Shown: positions 35,757 through 45,840, counted from the first letter of the stretch. The stretch is 64,000 nucleotides of DNA from JALHST01 sp038316335 (GCA_038316335.1 JBBQAM010000009.1:27169-91168), one strand, 5' to 3'. A program made the numbers and translations. The notes: generated from the sequence alone by a model not told the origin.

Positions 35757-36500
35757 ATGGACCATCTCAAAAAAATTAGTATCGCTTTCGAACTTCATTC
35801 GGTTGAAGGCTTGGTAACCTGTTTCGAAAATGGGGCGGACCCAAATGCTTTGGTTCATGAAAAACCGCTCATTTATGAACTTATCAATATGTATACCCGG
35901 GGGCCAAGATTCAAAAGATGCATTCAGGCATTTGTTGATTATGGCCTCGTCTTTGACGACGAAGTTTTACTTGCCGTATTATTAGATGATGCAGCTTTGC
36001 TTAATGAGCTACTAGTGCAGAATACGAGTGCCCTTGCCAAAAAATATACGTTTCAATGTGCTTTTACACCACTGCAAGAGGTCTCGCTTTTGCACATCTG
36101 CGCCGAATACAATCATGTTTCCTGCGCAAAAATCCTTGTTAAACACGGTGCAGATCCCAACATAAAAGCCGGATTTGACGCAAATGGTTTTGGCGGGCAT
36201 ACGCCAATCTTTCACACCGTAAACCAAGATGCCAACAAGAGTATCGATATGCTGAACTATTTAGTTTCATTAGCAGTCGATTTGTCGAGCACGGTAATCG
36301 GCCTTGTTTGGGGAAAGGGCTATGACTGGGAAACCTTTATTCCAGCAGTTAATCCTATCAGCTATGCCATGATGGGCCTTCTTAGGCAATTTCAGAGAAC
36401 CGAGGCGCAGATTTATGAAGTAATCAACATACTTATGCAGGCCCGATATCAAATTGAATACACCCCAAAAAACATTCCTAATAGGTATTTAAATAGCTGA
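35757..36500 (+). CDS. Ankyrin-repeat protein
   Basis: A 247-residue cytoplasmic protein with no signal peptide. Ankyrin units are visible at about 10-45 (LVTCFENGADPNALVHEKPLIYELI), 75-100 and most clearly 125-175 (LLHICAEYNHVSCAKILVKHGADPN, then GHTPIFHTV). The C-terminal 60 residues are more divergent. The ATG at 35757 is preferred over the TTG two codons upstream. A protein-interaction role is inferred from the repeat; partner unknown. It follows the small membrane protein by 24 bases and may be cotranscribed. Confidence 0.83.
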   Translation: MDHLKKISIAFELHSVEGLVTCFENGADPNALVHEKPLIYELINMYTRGPRFKRCIQAFVDYGLVFDDEVLLAVLLDDAALLNELLVQNTSALAKKYTFQCAFTPLQEVSLLHICAEYNHVSCAKILVKHGADPNIKAGFDANGFGGHTPIFHTVNQDANKSIDMLNYLVSLAVDLSSTVIGLVWGKGYDWETFIPAVNPISYAMMGLLRQFQRTEAQIYEVINILMQARYQIEYTPKNIPNRYLNS

Positions 36501-36602
36501 TCTATAATATTAGCGTGGTTAAACACTAGATCATGAAAATAAAAACAAGGACGATCATGGCGAAGTGCCAACCGTATGCTACTCACTTAAAATATTAAAA
36601 AA

Positions 36603-36857
36603 ATGAACATAACCGATACGATCGGATTTATCGGGGTAGCCCTGCTCCTGATCGCCTTTTTCCTAAATCTAAATGGAATCTTCGAAAAGGACCATATACT
36701 TTACATTTTGCTCAACATCGCTGGGGCCTTATTGGCCTGTTTGGCTTCCGTACTTTTAGCTTATTTGCCCTTCATCATCCTTGAGGGGTGTTGGGTGCTG
36801 GTTTCATTGTATGCACTTACAAGATATCTTACAGGCAGATGTTACCCTATGAAATAG
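36603..36857 (+). CDS. CBU_0592-like small membrane protein
   Basis: An 84-residue protein with three hydrophobic helices (about 7-25, 31-53, 56-75) and the pattern IGFIGVALLLIAFFLN then GALLACLASVLLAYLPFIILEGCWVLVSL. It resembles the CBU_0592 family of small bacterial membrane proteins, with a conserved NxxGALLxxxS and a Glu in the third helix. Function unknown. Confidence 0.8.
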   Translation: MNITDTIGFIGVALLLIAFFLNLNGIFEKDHILYILLNIAGALLACLASVLLAYLPFIILEGCWVLVSLYALTRYLTGRCYPMK

Positions 36858-37088
36858 GTATTTCTATATTTCTATGCCATGTGTAGCCTACCAAACATAC
36901 ATTTCCAATTTACTTGTAAGTCGATTCACTTATATTAGCACTTTAAATTTTGGAGGTTTTTAGTTGAAATATAAATTATCTTAGGACACCTCAATGAAGA
37001 AGGAACAACCCATATTTTGATTTAATTCTTAAAAAGATTCGCGTGCATTAGCACATTTAAGGCACAGATTCAAATTACAAAAGAAGCC

Positions 37089-38024
37089 ATGGCCGTTTTT
37101 AGGAAGCAAAAATTCAATGACCTCGGACTCGACACCAAAACACCGGCAGGTGGGTATCGCACCTTGAATAAGGACGGTTCCTTTAATGTCAAGAAAATCA
37201 ATGTCCCCTTTTTTGAGCGTGTCAATTTTTTTCATTCTTTGGTTTCCATGTCATGGTGGCGCTTTTTTGGAATTATCGCCATTTGTTACATCCTTGTCAA
37301 TTTATTATTCGCAACCCTTTATATAACCATCGGGGTCGAACATCTTACGGGCATAGAGGGCACTACCGACTTAGATAAATTTTTGGAGGCGTTTTTCTTC
37401 AGTGCCCAGACCATCACTACACTGGGCTATGGACGCGTAGCCCCCATAGGTACCCCCGACAATATTGTTGCTGCGATTGAATCGATGCTCGGGTTGCTTT
37501 CCTTTGCCCTTGCAACTGGACTCATGTATGGTAGATTTTCTAGGCCTTCCGCAAGAGTTCTTTACAGTAAACAGGCCGTTATTGCACCCTATCAGGAAAT
37601 AAACGGCTTTATGTTCCGTATGGTAAACCCACAAAATATTCAACTCTTGGAGGTTGAAATCAATGTAACGCTTTCGATGAAAAGGGAAAATTCTGAATCA
37701 CGGAATTTTCATCAGTTAGAACTTGAGCGGTCAAAGGTTGTATTTTTTCCATCTACTTGGACGGTTGTACATCCCATCACAGATGCGAGTCCGCTCTATC
37801 GATTGACTTCGGAAGAGGTACTTGAAAAAGATGCTGAATTTATTATCATGTTGCGCGCATTTGATGAATCTTTTTCTCAAACGGTGTATTCACGTTCTTC
37901 CTACAAGGCACATGAACTTAAGTGGGGAGAAAAATTCGTATACCTTATTCAACACGAAAAAGACATAAATACGGTTGATGTAGGTCGCATCGATGAGACT
38001 GTAAAAGCCCCTTTAAACCCATGA
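37089..38024 (+). CDS. Inward-rectifier (KirBac-type) potassium channel
   Basis: A 311-residue Kir-family protein. The outer helix spans about 57-80, and the pore helix with selectivity filter TLGYGR has Thr111-Gly115 and Arg116. The inner helix is at about 125-150 with a glycine hinge, followed by the conserved FSRPSARVLYSKQAVIAP leading into the cytoplasmic beta-rich Kir domain (about 160-300). The length matches bacterial Kir channels. It conducts potassium; bacterial members respond to anionic lipids and pH. The stop overlaps the start of the GT39 gene (ATGA at 38021), so the two are coupled. Confidence 0.93.
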   Translation: MAVFRKQKFNDLGLDTKTPAGGYRTLNKDGSFNVKKINVPFFERVNFFHSLVSMSWWRFFGIIAICYILVNLLFATLYITIGVEHLTGIEGTTDLDKFLEAFFFSAQTITTLGYGRVAPIGTPDNIVAAIESMLGLLSFALATGLMYGRFSRPSARVLYSKQAVIAPYQEINGFMFRMVNPQNIQLLEVEINVTLSMKRENSESRNFHQLELERSKVVFFPSTWTVVHPITDASPLYRLTSEEVLEKDAEFIIMLRAFDESFSQTVYSRSSYKAHELKWGEKFVYLIQHEKDINTVDVGRIDETVKAPLNP

Positions 38025-39535
38025 ATAAAAAAACACTACTATTATTAGCATTTATTGTGCTGAAGTTGGTACTTCAATACGTACTGATCAGTCCGGTATA
38101 TGAGTTACACCGTGATGAATTTCTATATCTCGATCAAGGAAAACACCTTGCGTGGGGCTATGCCTCGGTACCCCCTTTTATGTCCTGGATATCGGTAATC
38201 GTCCACGGCTTGGGCAATGGGGTGTTTTGGGTCAAATTCTTTCCGGCCCTTTTTGGAGCGCTGACCCTACTGGTAGTCTGGAAGACCATCGAAGCCCTTA
38301 AAGGCGATCTATTCGCCCTGATCTTAGGGGCCGTTTGTATTGTATTTTCTTCGCTCCTGAGAATGAACATGCTATATCAACCCAATTCTTTTGACATTCT
38401 TTGTTGGACTACCCTATACTTCTTTCTTATCAAATACTTTCAAGACGAAAATTCAAAATGGCTGTTATGGGCCGCTGGTGTATTTGCCTTAGGATTTTTG
38501 AACAAATACAACATTGGTTTCGCCATCATGGGACTTTTGCCCGCCTTGTTGTTAACCAAACAACGCGCGCTCTTTGCCGATAAAAAGTTGTACGGGGCCA
38601 TGATCTTGGCCTTAATATTGATTTCACCCAATCTTATTTGGCAATACCAAGAGAATTTTCCGGTAATCCGGCATCTCAAAGAATTGGCCGATACGCAATT
38701 GGTGAATGTTGATCGGTGGGGCTTTCTCACTGATCAACTCCTATTCTTTATCGGCGCCCTTTTAATTCTCTTATTAGGATGGGCGGCGCTCTGGTTTTAC
38801 CCTCCTTTTAGAAAATATCGGTTCCTGTTTTGGGCGTTACCACTGACCTTGGCAGTGTTTATCTACCTGCGGGCCAAGAGTTATTATGCTGTAGGCCTCT
38901 ATCCTATTTATATCGCTTTCGGATCAGTGTACCTGGGCACGTTGTTAACGACCGGAAAGAAGAAATATGTGCGGCCCTTCATCATCGCCCTGCCACTCCT
39001 ACTGTTTATACCTATCTCGAAAATCGCCTTTCCCAATAAGGATCCCAAGGATATTGTTGCCCATCCAGATTTGTATCAAAAATACGGGCTATTACGTTGG
39101 GAAGATGGTAAGGACCATCCATTGCCACAAGACTTTGCCGACATGCAAGGCTGGCGTGAATTGGCAGAAAAAGTCGACTCGGCATTCGATGGGCTTGGGG
39201 AACCCAAGCAGACATTGGTGCTCTGTGACAATTACGGGCAGGCGGGCGCCATCAACTATTATAGCAAAAAGGGTATTCGTGCCGTCTCATTTAATGCAGA
39301 CTATAATAAATGGTTTGATCTGAGACCTACGTATGTGAACCTTATTCGAGTCAAAGAAAAGGAGGCTAGGCATACTGAATTTGCTGAGACGAGTCCGTAT
39401 TTTCAAGTCTCGACCATTGCCGACTCTATTACAAACCCCTATGCGCGCGAAAAAGGAACTACTATTTTTGTTTTTAAAGGCGCCAAAGTCGATGTGAATA
39501 TGCGCATAAGACAAGAAATCGAGGAATCGAAATAA
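38021..39535 (+). CDS. Glycosyltransferase family 39-like membrane protein
   Basis: A 504-residue polytopic protein of the GT39 / ArnT-PMT clan. The first periplasmic loop has YELHRDEFLYLDQGKHLAWGY with the acidic DE pair (about 31-33) used for catalysis in GT-C enzymes. About 9-10 transmembrane helices follow to around residue 340, then a soluble C-terminal domain (about 345-504). GT39-like enzymes transfer sugars from polyprenyl-phosphate donors to lipids or proteins on the periplasmic face. Donor and acceptor unknown. Translationally coupled to the Kir channel upstream. Confidence 0.9.
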   Translation: MNKKTLLLLAFIVLKLVLQYVLISPVYELHRDEFLYLDQGKHLAWGYASVPPFMSWISVIVHGLGNGVFWVKFFPALFGALTLLVVWKTIEALKGDLFALILGAVCIVFSSLLRMNMLYQPNSFDILCWTTLYFFLIKYFQDENSKWLLWAAGVFALGFLNKYNIGFAIMGLLPALLLTKQRALFADKKLYGAMILALILISPNLIWQYQENFPVIRHLKELADTQLVNVDRWGFLTDQLLFFIGALLILLLGWAALWFYPPFRKYRFLFWALPLTLAVFIYLRAKSYYAVGLYPIYIAFGSVYLGTLLTTGKKKYVRPFIIALPLLLFIPISKIAFPNKDPKDIVAHPDLYQKYGLLRWEDGKDHPLPQDFADMQGWRELAEKVDSAFDGLGEPKQTLVLCDNYGQAGAINYYSKKGIRAVSFNADYNKWFDLRPTYVNLIRVKEKEARHTEFAETSPYFQVSTIADSITNPYAREKGTTIFVFKGAKVDVNMRIRQEIEESK

Positions 39536-39892
39536 TACTTATTTTAGGTTTACTACAAAATGGGCAATCCCTGATTTAAAATATGGTGCTTTGCGTGTTT
39601 TAATCCGAACAGAAAACGTTCCGATGCTTAGCGGCATTTTAGCAATGATTAGGCGAACCATAATGAAACAACATGGGCTTATCGATTAGGTCTAAAAAAT
39701 TCATATTGGCTTCCCATTAAGCCCCATCAGCTCCTATTAAAAATATAAAATGGCCATACAATCGATTTTAAAACCTATAAATTGTGCCTAATCGATTTCA
39801 TCCTAACGCGCTTTTTATGTATCTTCAGATTGAAAAATAAACATCGAGCATATCTGCTATATTTATTGACATCTTGATTCTAAATTAACTTT
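39536..39892. other. Intergenic stretch with a spaced inverted repeat
   Basis: A 357-base gap. No coding ORF seen. It contains ATCGATTAGG at 39681-39690 and its exact complement CCTAATCGAT at 39787-39796, about 96 bases apart, plus a further CAATCGATTT near 39759. It presumably contains the promoter of the GAF gene. No terminator hairpin was recognised after the GT39 gene. Confidence 0.5.
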
Positions 39893-40375
39893 ATGAGTAC
39901 TAAGGATACCACCCGATTGGATAGCATCTTAGAATACATCCATCGGCCTACTATCAATTGGCAACAGCTGCTTTCTGAAATTATTGCTCGCTTTGATTGT
40001 ACCACAGGCACTTTACATTTCCTGGACGGCGAAACAAAGCTCCTTAAACTAAAGGTCTACCAAGGTATTCCTGATTTTTTACTTCCAAAATTGTCGGAGA
40101 TTCCTATAGGTAAAGGGATGGCCGGAATTGCTGCAGAACGGCGCGAACCTGTAGAAATGTGCAACTTACAAACCGACGAATCGGGTGTAGCCCGCCCTGC
40201 GGCCAAAGAGACGAAGGTTGAAGGATCGATTGTGGTTCCGATGCTACTTAATGATCAGCTCTTCGGGACTTTGGGCATCGCCAAACCGGTACCCTATGAT
40301 TTTACAAAAACCGAAATAAATGAACTTTCAAAAATCGCTTCGGAAATGTGTAAGGCCCTAACTACCAATAATTAA
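39893..40375 (+). CDS. GAF domain protein
   Basis: A 160-residue protein that is essentially one GAF domain, from about residue 15 to 155 (LLSEIIARFDCTTGTLHFLDGETKLLKLKVYQGIP, IPIGKGMAGIAAERREPV, VEGSIVVPMLLNDQLFGTLGIAKP). No output domain is attached. The three-cysteine pattern of free-methionine-(R)-sulfoxide reductase is not clear, since only Cys at about 35, 99 and 153 are seen, so I keep a generic ligand-binding call. Stand-alone cytoplasmic sensor or enzyme. Confidence 0.88.
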   Translation: MSTKDTTRLDSILEYIHRPTINWQQLLSEIIARFDCTTGTLHFLDGETKLLKLKVYQGIPDFLLPKLSEIPIGKGMAGIAAERREPVEMCNLQTDESGVARPAAKETKVEGSIVVPMLLNDQLFGTLGIAKPVPYDFTKTEINELSKIASEMCKALTTNN

Positions 40376-40541
40376 CCTTTATAATTGCATTCAAAGAAAT
40401 AATATGGAGCCGCTTCTAACAGTTGGTTGTCGTACGGCATTTTCGGAATTAAGCTCGATGCCCATCTCACAATGCCTTAATCTCCTTGATTTATACATCA
40501 ATTTTTTTTTAGCCTAGTTAGTGACAAACATCCTTTTCAAC

Positions 40542-40922
40542 ATGCATGAAACCATTAAAAAATTTAAGTTTAGGAAACCAGGGGTAGTTTTGTATGCACC
40601 TGTAGCGATTGAGAAAGCATTTATAACGGAAGGTTTTGAAACCCGCCTTGCTAACAATGCAAAAAGCGCCAACACCGTAGTTTTTTTAGCCGATAGTAAA
40701 ACCTTTATCGACTTTCTTAAAAATAAAATACAAAAAATCGAACCAGACAGTGTTTTATGGTTCGCGTATCCTAAAGGCACTTCCAAGATCAAAACGGATA
40801 TCAATAGAGACGTCCTTCGGGTTACTGGTGAATCGTTCGGAATTACTACAGTAGCGGCCATTTCAATTGATGCTACCTGGAGTGGCCTGCGATTTAGGCC
40901 AATTGAAAAAGTGGGGACTTAA
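40542..40922 (+). CDS. DUF3052-like small protein
   Basis: A 126-residue protein with the pattern DSVLWFAYPKGTSKIKTDINRDVLRVTGE followed by ISIDATWSGLRFRPIE, which matches DUF3052-like proteins (there: WPKGSSxxxTDLTRD and VDETWSGLRF). The cofactor and activity are unknown. The start is set at ATG 40542; a GTG at 40521 would add seven residues (TNILFNM) without support. Confidence 0.78.
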   Translation: MHETIKKFKFRKPGVVLYAPVAIEKAFITEGFETRLANNAKSANTVVFLADSKTFIDFLKNKIQKIEPDSVLWFAYPKGTSKIKTDINRDVLRVTGESFGITTVAAISIDATWSGLRFRPIEKVGT

Positions 40923-41156
40923 ATAGGCAAAAAACCGAATTTCAGATTTAACAATTATTAAATCACATAAAGTAACCATAATGGGGTCAGATTGAATGGG
41001 AATTTCATAATTGAATCCTGACGGTCCAATATTTCAAACCGATTAAAACGGCATTTGAAATCCCTTTTAAGGAAATTTGCCAATCAAAGTATTAAATTCG
41101 AGGATTGGGCCTATTTGCCCTAATGATATTGCACATTGAAAACCAGCCTATTTTTT

Positions 41157-43268
41157 ATGTATACGACGTCACATAGATTAAAGCGTTATTTCTATCCTAC
41201 TTGCATTTTATTCAGATGCCTCTTTTATTCAATCGTTCTCTTAACCAATTTATTTTACACAAATGCCCTACTAGGGCAAAAAGTGGTGACCAGCAACACT
41301 ATTGAAATACGGGAGGTAATGATTCCGATGCCCGATGGAACACAATTGGCAGCCGACCTTTATGTACCTCTTTTTGTCAATGGAGATGGCCGCTACCCCA
41401 TACTTTTGGAATATTTACCCTATCGAAAGGATGAGGGGCGTGGAAATCGATTTTCCTTATTTTCCTATTTCGTAAACAACGGCTATATCGTTGCTAGGGT
41501 AGATATACGAGGTACAGGGCAAAGCGAGGGCCGGCTGGTAGATGGGGAGTATTCCGAACAGGAACAACGCGATGGAGAACAGGTAATCGATTGGTTATCA
41601 AAACAGGGATTTTCAACAGGAAAAGTGGGCATGTTCGGTATCTCCTGGGGAGGCTTTAACGCCTTGCACTTGGCAATGCGGCGACCACCAGCATTAAAGA
41701 CCATTATTTCATTGATGTCGACTGACGATATTTATCAGGATGATGTACATTTTATCGATGGTATGATGCATGTTGATGCCTACGAAATCGGCCAGGATCT
41801 AGCCAATGCGTTGCCAGGGGCTCCCAATTTTAACATTGATGAAGACTATTTCAAAAATCGCTTCGATACCAAACCTTGGTTGTTGAAGTATAAACGACAA
41901 CAAACCGATGGCCCTTTTTGGAACAGGGCTTCCTTGAACGAGGATTATTCCCGAATCGATATCCCAGCCTTTATCATAGGGGGATGGTATGATGGTTATC
42001 GCGATTTTATTCCGCGCATGTTGCAAAATGCCGATGTGCCTGTAAAAGCCATTTTAGGTCCATGGAACCATACTTGGCCAAATTGGGCAAGTCCCGAGCC
42101 GGCCATCGAATGGCGTGATACGGCCGTACGCTGGCTTGATTATTGGCTAAAGGATTTAAAAACAGGGATAATGGAAGAACCACAGTTCTTTTATTATCAA
42201 AGGGGTTGGCATGGCCCAGGAACTGATCTAGATACAATTCCCGGCTCCTGGCGAGAGGCCGAAGGTTGGCCCCAAACACAAGATACTTTGCTCCATTTAC
42301 AGGCCGATCACCATTTGGGTACGAAGCAAGGCCCATTTCAGCACTCCCTTGAATATAAACCGACTACGGGCATTGAGGCCAGTGGTTCGGTCATGTGGTG
42401 GGGCGACTGGGCTCCGGATCAAAAAGCCGCCGATAAAAACAGCCTATTATATGATTCGGAACTGATTGAAAAGGATATTGAAATTATAGGGTTTCCCGAA
42501 GTTACCTTACAGACTTCCGCGAATGCCCAAGCTGCCAATTGGCTGGTGCGCTTATCCGATATAGCCCCCGATGGGAGCATTACCCAGATTACAGGAGCTG
42601 GTTTTAACGCGAACCATTACAAGAGCGCTGAAGATCCTGTTCCCTTGGCAATTGACAGCTTATATACCTTGCACATTCAAATGCACGTCACCTCATGGAC
42701 CTTTCACAAAGGGCATAAAATCAGATTGGCCATAAACAATTCACAATGGCCTATGATCTGGCCATCGCCTTTTCCGATGACCACAACGATCCATGCCACT
42801 CATTTGGCAAGTTCTTCCCTGCGTTTGCCGTTAGGGCCAAAAGATTCATCCCCTATGCGCAAACCATTTCCCAAACCCGCGGTAGACCCTATATTACCCG
42901 GTTACCGCTCCTTAGCTGCCGATACCTTGTCGGGATTTGCGGAAGTCAATGGGGTGCAGCATGATGAATCGACACAAACGACCACCGTAGTCGCCGCCAA
43001 TTCTGGAAGTGACCAATATCCATGGGGCATTGAGAGCTATACCGAAAAAATTACCCATATACTCTGTGACACCCTACCTTCGAAGGCCGAAGTCGAAAGT
43101 ACCTATACCACTACGGTTGAACTAAAAGACCACATTTTAAAATGGACCGGTGAACTCCAATTTACAAGTGATCAAGAAAATTATTTTTATAAATATTCCC
43201 GCATTCTGGAAAAAGATGGGCAGCTAGTCCGGAAAAAAACCTGGGATGAAAAAATTCCTAGGATCTGA
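41157..43268 (+). CDS. CocE/NonD family serine hydrolase, exported
   Basis: A 703-residue alpha/beta hydrolase of the X-Pro dipeptidyl-peptidase (S15) / cocaine esterase group. A hydrophobic N-terminal segment (about 20-40) serves as signal or anchor. The catalytic triad is visible: Ser163 in GISWGG, Asp279 in GGWYDGY and His305 in GPWNHTW, so it should be active. The C-terminal jelly-roll domain (about 395-600) has GWHGPG-like and ITQITGAGFNANH segments. Members cleave acyl esters or amides, including glutaryl-7-aminocephalosporanic acid. ATG at 41157 was chosen over the TTG seven codons upstream. It precedes the penicillin acylase gene by 113 bases. Confidence 0.9.
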   Translation: MYTTSHRLKRYFYPTCILFRCLFYSIVLLTNLFYTNALLGQKVVTSNTIEIREVMIPMPDGTQLAADLYVPLFVNGDGRYPILLEYLPYRKDEGRGNRFSLFSYFVNNGYIVARVDIRGTGQSEGRLVDGEYSEQEQRDGEQVIDWLSKQGFSTGKVGMFGISWGGFNALHLAMRRPPALKTIISLMSTDDIYQDDVHFIDGMMHVDAYEIGQDLANALPGAPNFNIDEDYFKNRFDTKPWLLKYKRQQTDGPFWNRASLNEDYSRIDIPAFIIGGWYDGYRDFIPRMLQNADVPVKAILGPWNHTWPNWASPEPAIEWRDTAVRWLDYWLKDLKTGIMEEPQFFYYQRGWHGPGTDLDTIPGSWREAEGWPQTQDTLLHLQADHHLGTKQGPFQHSLEYKPTTGIEASGSVMWWGDWAPDQKAADKNSLLYDSELIEKDIEIIGFPEVTLQTSANAQAANWLVRLSDIAPDGSITQITGAGFNANHYKSAEDPVPLAIDSLYTLHIQMHVTSWTFHKGHKIRLAINNSQWPMIWPSPFPMTTTIHATHLASSSLRLPLGPKDSSPMRKPFPKPAVDPILPGYRSLAADTLSGFAEVNGVQHDESTQTTTVVAANSGSDQYPWGIESYTEKITHILCDTLPSKAEVESTYTTTVELKDHILKWTGELQFTSDQENYFYKYSRILEKDGQLVRKKTWDEKIPRI

Positions 43269-43381
43269 ATTGATCCAAAGTCAATTTTACGACCAGCGAG
43301 GAATTACGACCTTGCATTAATCGCCTTTTATGACCAGTAATTTCAAAATTACTATCTTTCGATACCTGATACAACCCTAAA

Positions 43382-45814
43382 ATGAACCTTCGACCAATAT
43401 TCTACGGAAAATTACTCCTCCCCTTTTTACTCCTATTCCTGATCTTTGAAGACTGCAGAAAAAATGACGATACACTCACCAAAATCACGATCAAGGGTCT
43501 CAACGAATCGGTAGAAGTGATTCGAGACCAAGCAGGAATTAATCATATTTATGCCAAAAACCAGCATGATCTATTTTTCGCCCAAGGATACAGTGCGGCC
43601 AAGGACCGCCTTTTTCAATTTGAGATCTGGCGTAGGCAAGCGACAGGAACCGTCGCCGAAATTCTTGGTGAACGCGAATTGAAGCGTGACATTGGCACAC
43701 GCCTATTTAAGTTTAGAGGTGATATGGATACCGAGATGCGACATTATCATCCCGATGGTATAGAAATTCTAACAGCCTATACCGATGGTGTCAATGCGTA
43801 TATTGAAGAGGTATTGCAACATCCTGATCAGCTTCCAATAACTTTTAAGGCCCTGGATATTTTACCACAAAAATGGACCCCGGAGGTAATCATCTCAAGA
43901 CATCAGGGGCTTTTGGGAAACATTACCGAGGAACTTGATATCGGTCGCTCCGTAGCAAAAATGGGGTCGAAAAAAGTGAAGGAATATCTGTGGTTTCATC
44001 CAAAAGATCCGAAAATTGATCTGGATCCTGCCATAAATGGTGACTTATTATCAATGGATATCCTTGAATTATACAACGCCTACCGGAGTCCGTTAGAATT
44101 TAAATCAGAGGATGTAGTGGCTGCATATCGCAGCGAAAAATCGGTCATAGGGTCACTCGACAAAGCTTCTCCTAACTACAGTCCGGACAAGGACAAAAAA
44201 TATTTGGGCAGCAATAATTGGGTAACGGCACCAAGCCTATCAAAAAACGGCCACACCTATTTGGCGAACGACCCACATCGGCGCTTAGCAATACCTTCCT
44301 TGCGATATTGGGTACATTTATCGGCCCCTGGATGGAATGTCATCGGTGGTGGGGAACCCGAAATACCGGGTGTATCGATCGGGCATAATGAATATGGTGC
44401 CTGGGGACTTACAGTCTTTGAAACCGATGGGGAAGATTTGTATGTATACGATATTAACCCGAAGGATCCCCATCAGTACAAATACAAGAATGAATGGGTT
44501 ACTATGAAAAAAATCCAGGAAACCCTAAAGGTAAAAAATGGTCGGGACCGGAAAATAGACCTGTTCTATACGGTCCATGGCCCGGTGACCCTGATCGATT
44601 CGGCAAACCATAAGGCCTACGCCGTTCGATGTGCATGGCTAGAACCAGGTGGCGCTCCATATCTCGCTTCTTTGCGTATGGACCAAGCCAAAAATTGGAA
44701 TGAATTTCGAGAGGCCTGTAACTTTAGCAATATTCCGGGCGAAAATATGATCTGGGGCGATACTGAAGGCAATATTGGTTGGCAAGCAGTTGGTATTGCA
44801 CCGATTCGACGTAATTTTAGTGGTTTGGTACCCGTACCCGGAGATGGCCGTTTTGAATGGGAGGGCTATCTGCCGATTATCGATAAGCCACATACCCTAA
44901 ATCCCAAAAACAATTTTATTGCTACTGCAAATCAAAATGTTACCCCCGATAATTATACCCATTGGGATGCAGTCGGGTATTTATGGGCCGATCCCTATCG
45001 TGGCAAGCGGATCAATGAAGTCTTGAGTTCGAGCGAGAAGTTGTCCTTAGCGGATATGAAAAAATTACAGACCGACTATTTCTCCTTACCTGCCAAGACA
45101 CTTGTGCCCTTTCTGAAAAATGTGAGCTATACGGATACCTTGGTCGAAAAGGCAAAAAATAAATTATTGTCCTGGGACTTACGATTGGATAAATATTCTG
45201 AAGCAGCCGGGATTTATGTTGCCTGGGAGCAAGAATTACCTCTTAAATTGCTGACCTATTTCCCAGATCCGGGAGCGGAAGATCTTATTGAGAACCTTCA
45301 AATGGCGCGCCTCCTTGAATGGATACAGGATCCCACGAGCAGATATGGAAAGAATGCCGAAAAGAAAAGAGATGAATATCTTCGCGAAACGTTTGCTACG
45401 GCAATACAGAAACTTGCGAACAAATTTGGGAATGACATAAAATCCTGGAAATATGGCCAAGCCAACTATAAACATGTTCAAATTGAGCATCCTTTAGGAG
45501 TGGCGGTCAATGAAGATTTGCGGCAAAGGCTCAACACCGATCTGAAGCCACGCGGCGGAAATCAGCATACACCAAATTCAACTGGGAGTTCCAACGGTCA
45601 ATTATATGGGGCTACTTTTCGGATAATCGTAGACGTCAACGATTGGGATCGTACGGTTGGGGCCAATCCTCCAGGTCAATCTGGCGATCCCGATAGTCGA
45701 TTTTATAAGAATCTCTATGACCCATGGGCCGAAGACACCTATTTCCCGGTCTACTTCACGAAATCAAAAATTGATTCCCTAAAGTACGGGCGAATTCGGC
45801 TCATGCCTGAATGA
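43382..45814 (+). CDS. Penicillin acylase family Ntn-hydrolase, exported
   Basis: An 810-residue precursor of the penicillin amidase (S45) family. A signal segment covers about 6-22. The alpha-chain (about 30-250) has YAKNQHDLFFAQGYSAAKDRLFQFE. A spacer is followed by the autoprocessing site LGSNNW, where Ser277 would become the N-terminal nucleophile of the beta-chain; ANDPH comes 17 residues later. The beta-chain shows the oxyanion Asn region (VTPDNYTHW) and the conserved GGNQHTPN motif near 720. Family substrates include penicillins, cephalosporins, N-acyl amino acids and acyl-homoserine lactones. It may be cotranscribed with the CocE-type gene. Substrate unknown. Confidence 0.92.
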   Translation: MNLRPIFYGKLLLPFLLLFLIFEDCRKNDDTLTKITIKGLNESVEVIRDQAGINHIYAKNQHDLFFAQGYSAAKDRLFQFEIWRRQATGTVAEILGERELKRDIGTRLFKFRGDMDTEMRHYHPDGIEILTAYTDGVNAYIEEVLQHPDQLPITFKALDILPQKWTPEVIISRHQGLLGNITEELDIGRSVAKMGSKKVKEYLWFHPKDPKIDLDPAINGDLLSMDILELYNAYRSPLEFKSEDVVAAYRSEKSVIGSLDKASPNYSPDKDKKYLGSNNWVTAPSLSKNGHTYLANDPHRRLAIPSLRYWVHLSAPGWNVIGGGEPEIPGVSIGHNEYGAWGLTVFETDGEDLYVYDINPKDPHQYKYKNEWVTMKKIQETLKVKNGRDRKIDLFYTVHGPVTLIDSANHKAYAVRCAWLEPGGAPYLASLRMDQAKNWNEFREACNFSNIPGENMIWGDTEGNIGWQAVGIAPIRRNFSGLVPVPGDGRFEWEGYLPIIDKPHTLNPKNNFIATANQNVTPDNYTHWDAVGYLWADPYRGKRINEVLSSSEKLSLADMKKLQTDYFSLPAKTLVPFLKNVSYTDTLVEKAKNKLLSWDLRLDKYSEAAGIYVAWEQELPLKLLTYFPDPGAEDLIENLQMARLLEWIQDPTSRYGKNAEKKRDEYLRETFATAIQKLANKFGNDIKSWKYGQANYKHVQIEHPLGVAVNEDLRQRLNTDLKPRGGNQHTPNSTGSSNGQLYGATFRIIVDVNDWDRTVGANPPGQSGDPDSRFYKNLYDPWAEDTYFPVYFTKSKIDSLKYGRIRLMPE

Positions 45815-45840
45815 TCATGTCATTCGAATACGGAATACCG

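Noticed and set aside
36533..36598. A 21-residue frame just before the CBU_0592-like gene
   Set aside because: Could be a leader peptide, but there is no attenuator hairpin or codon bias to support it.
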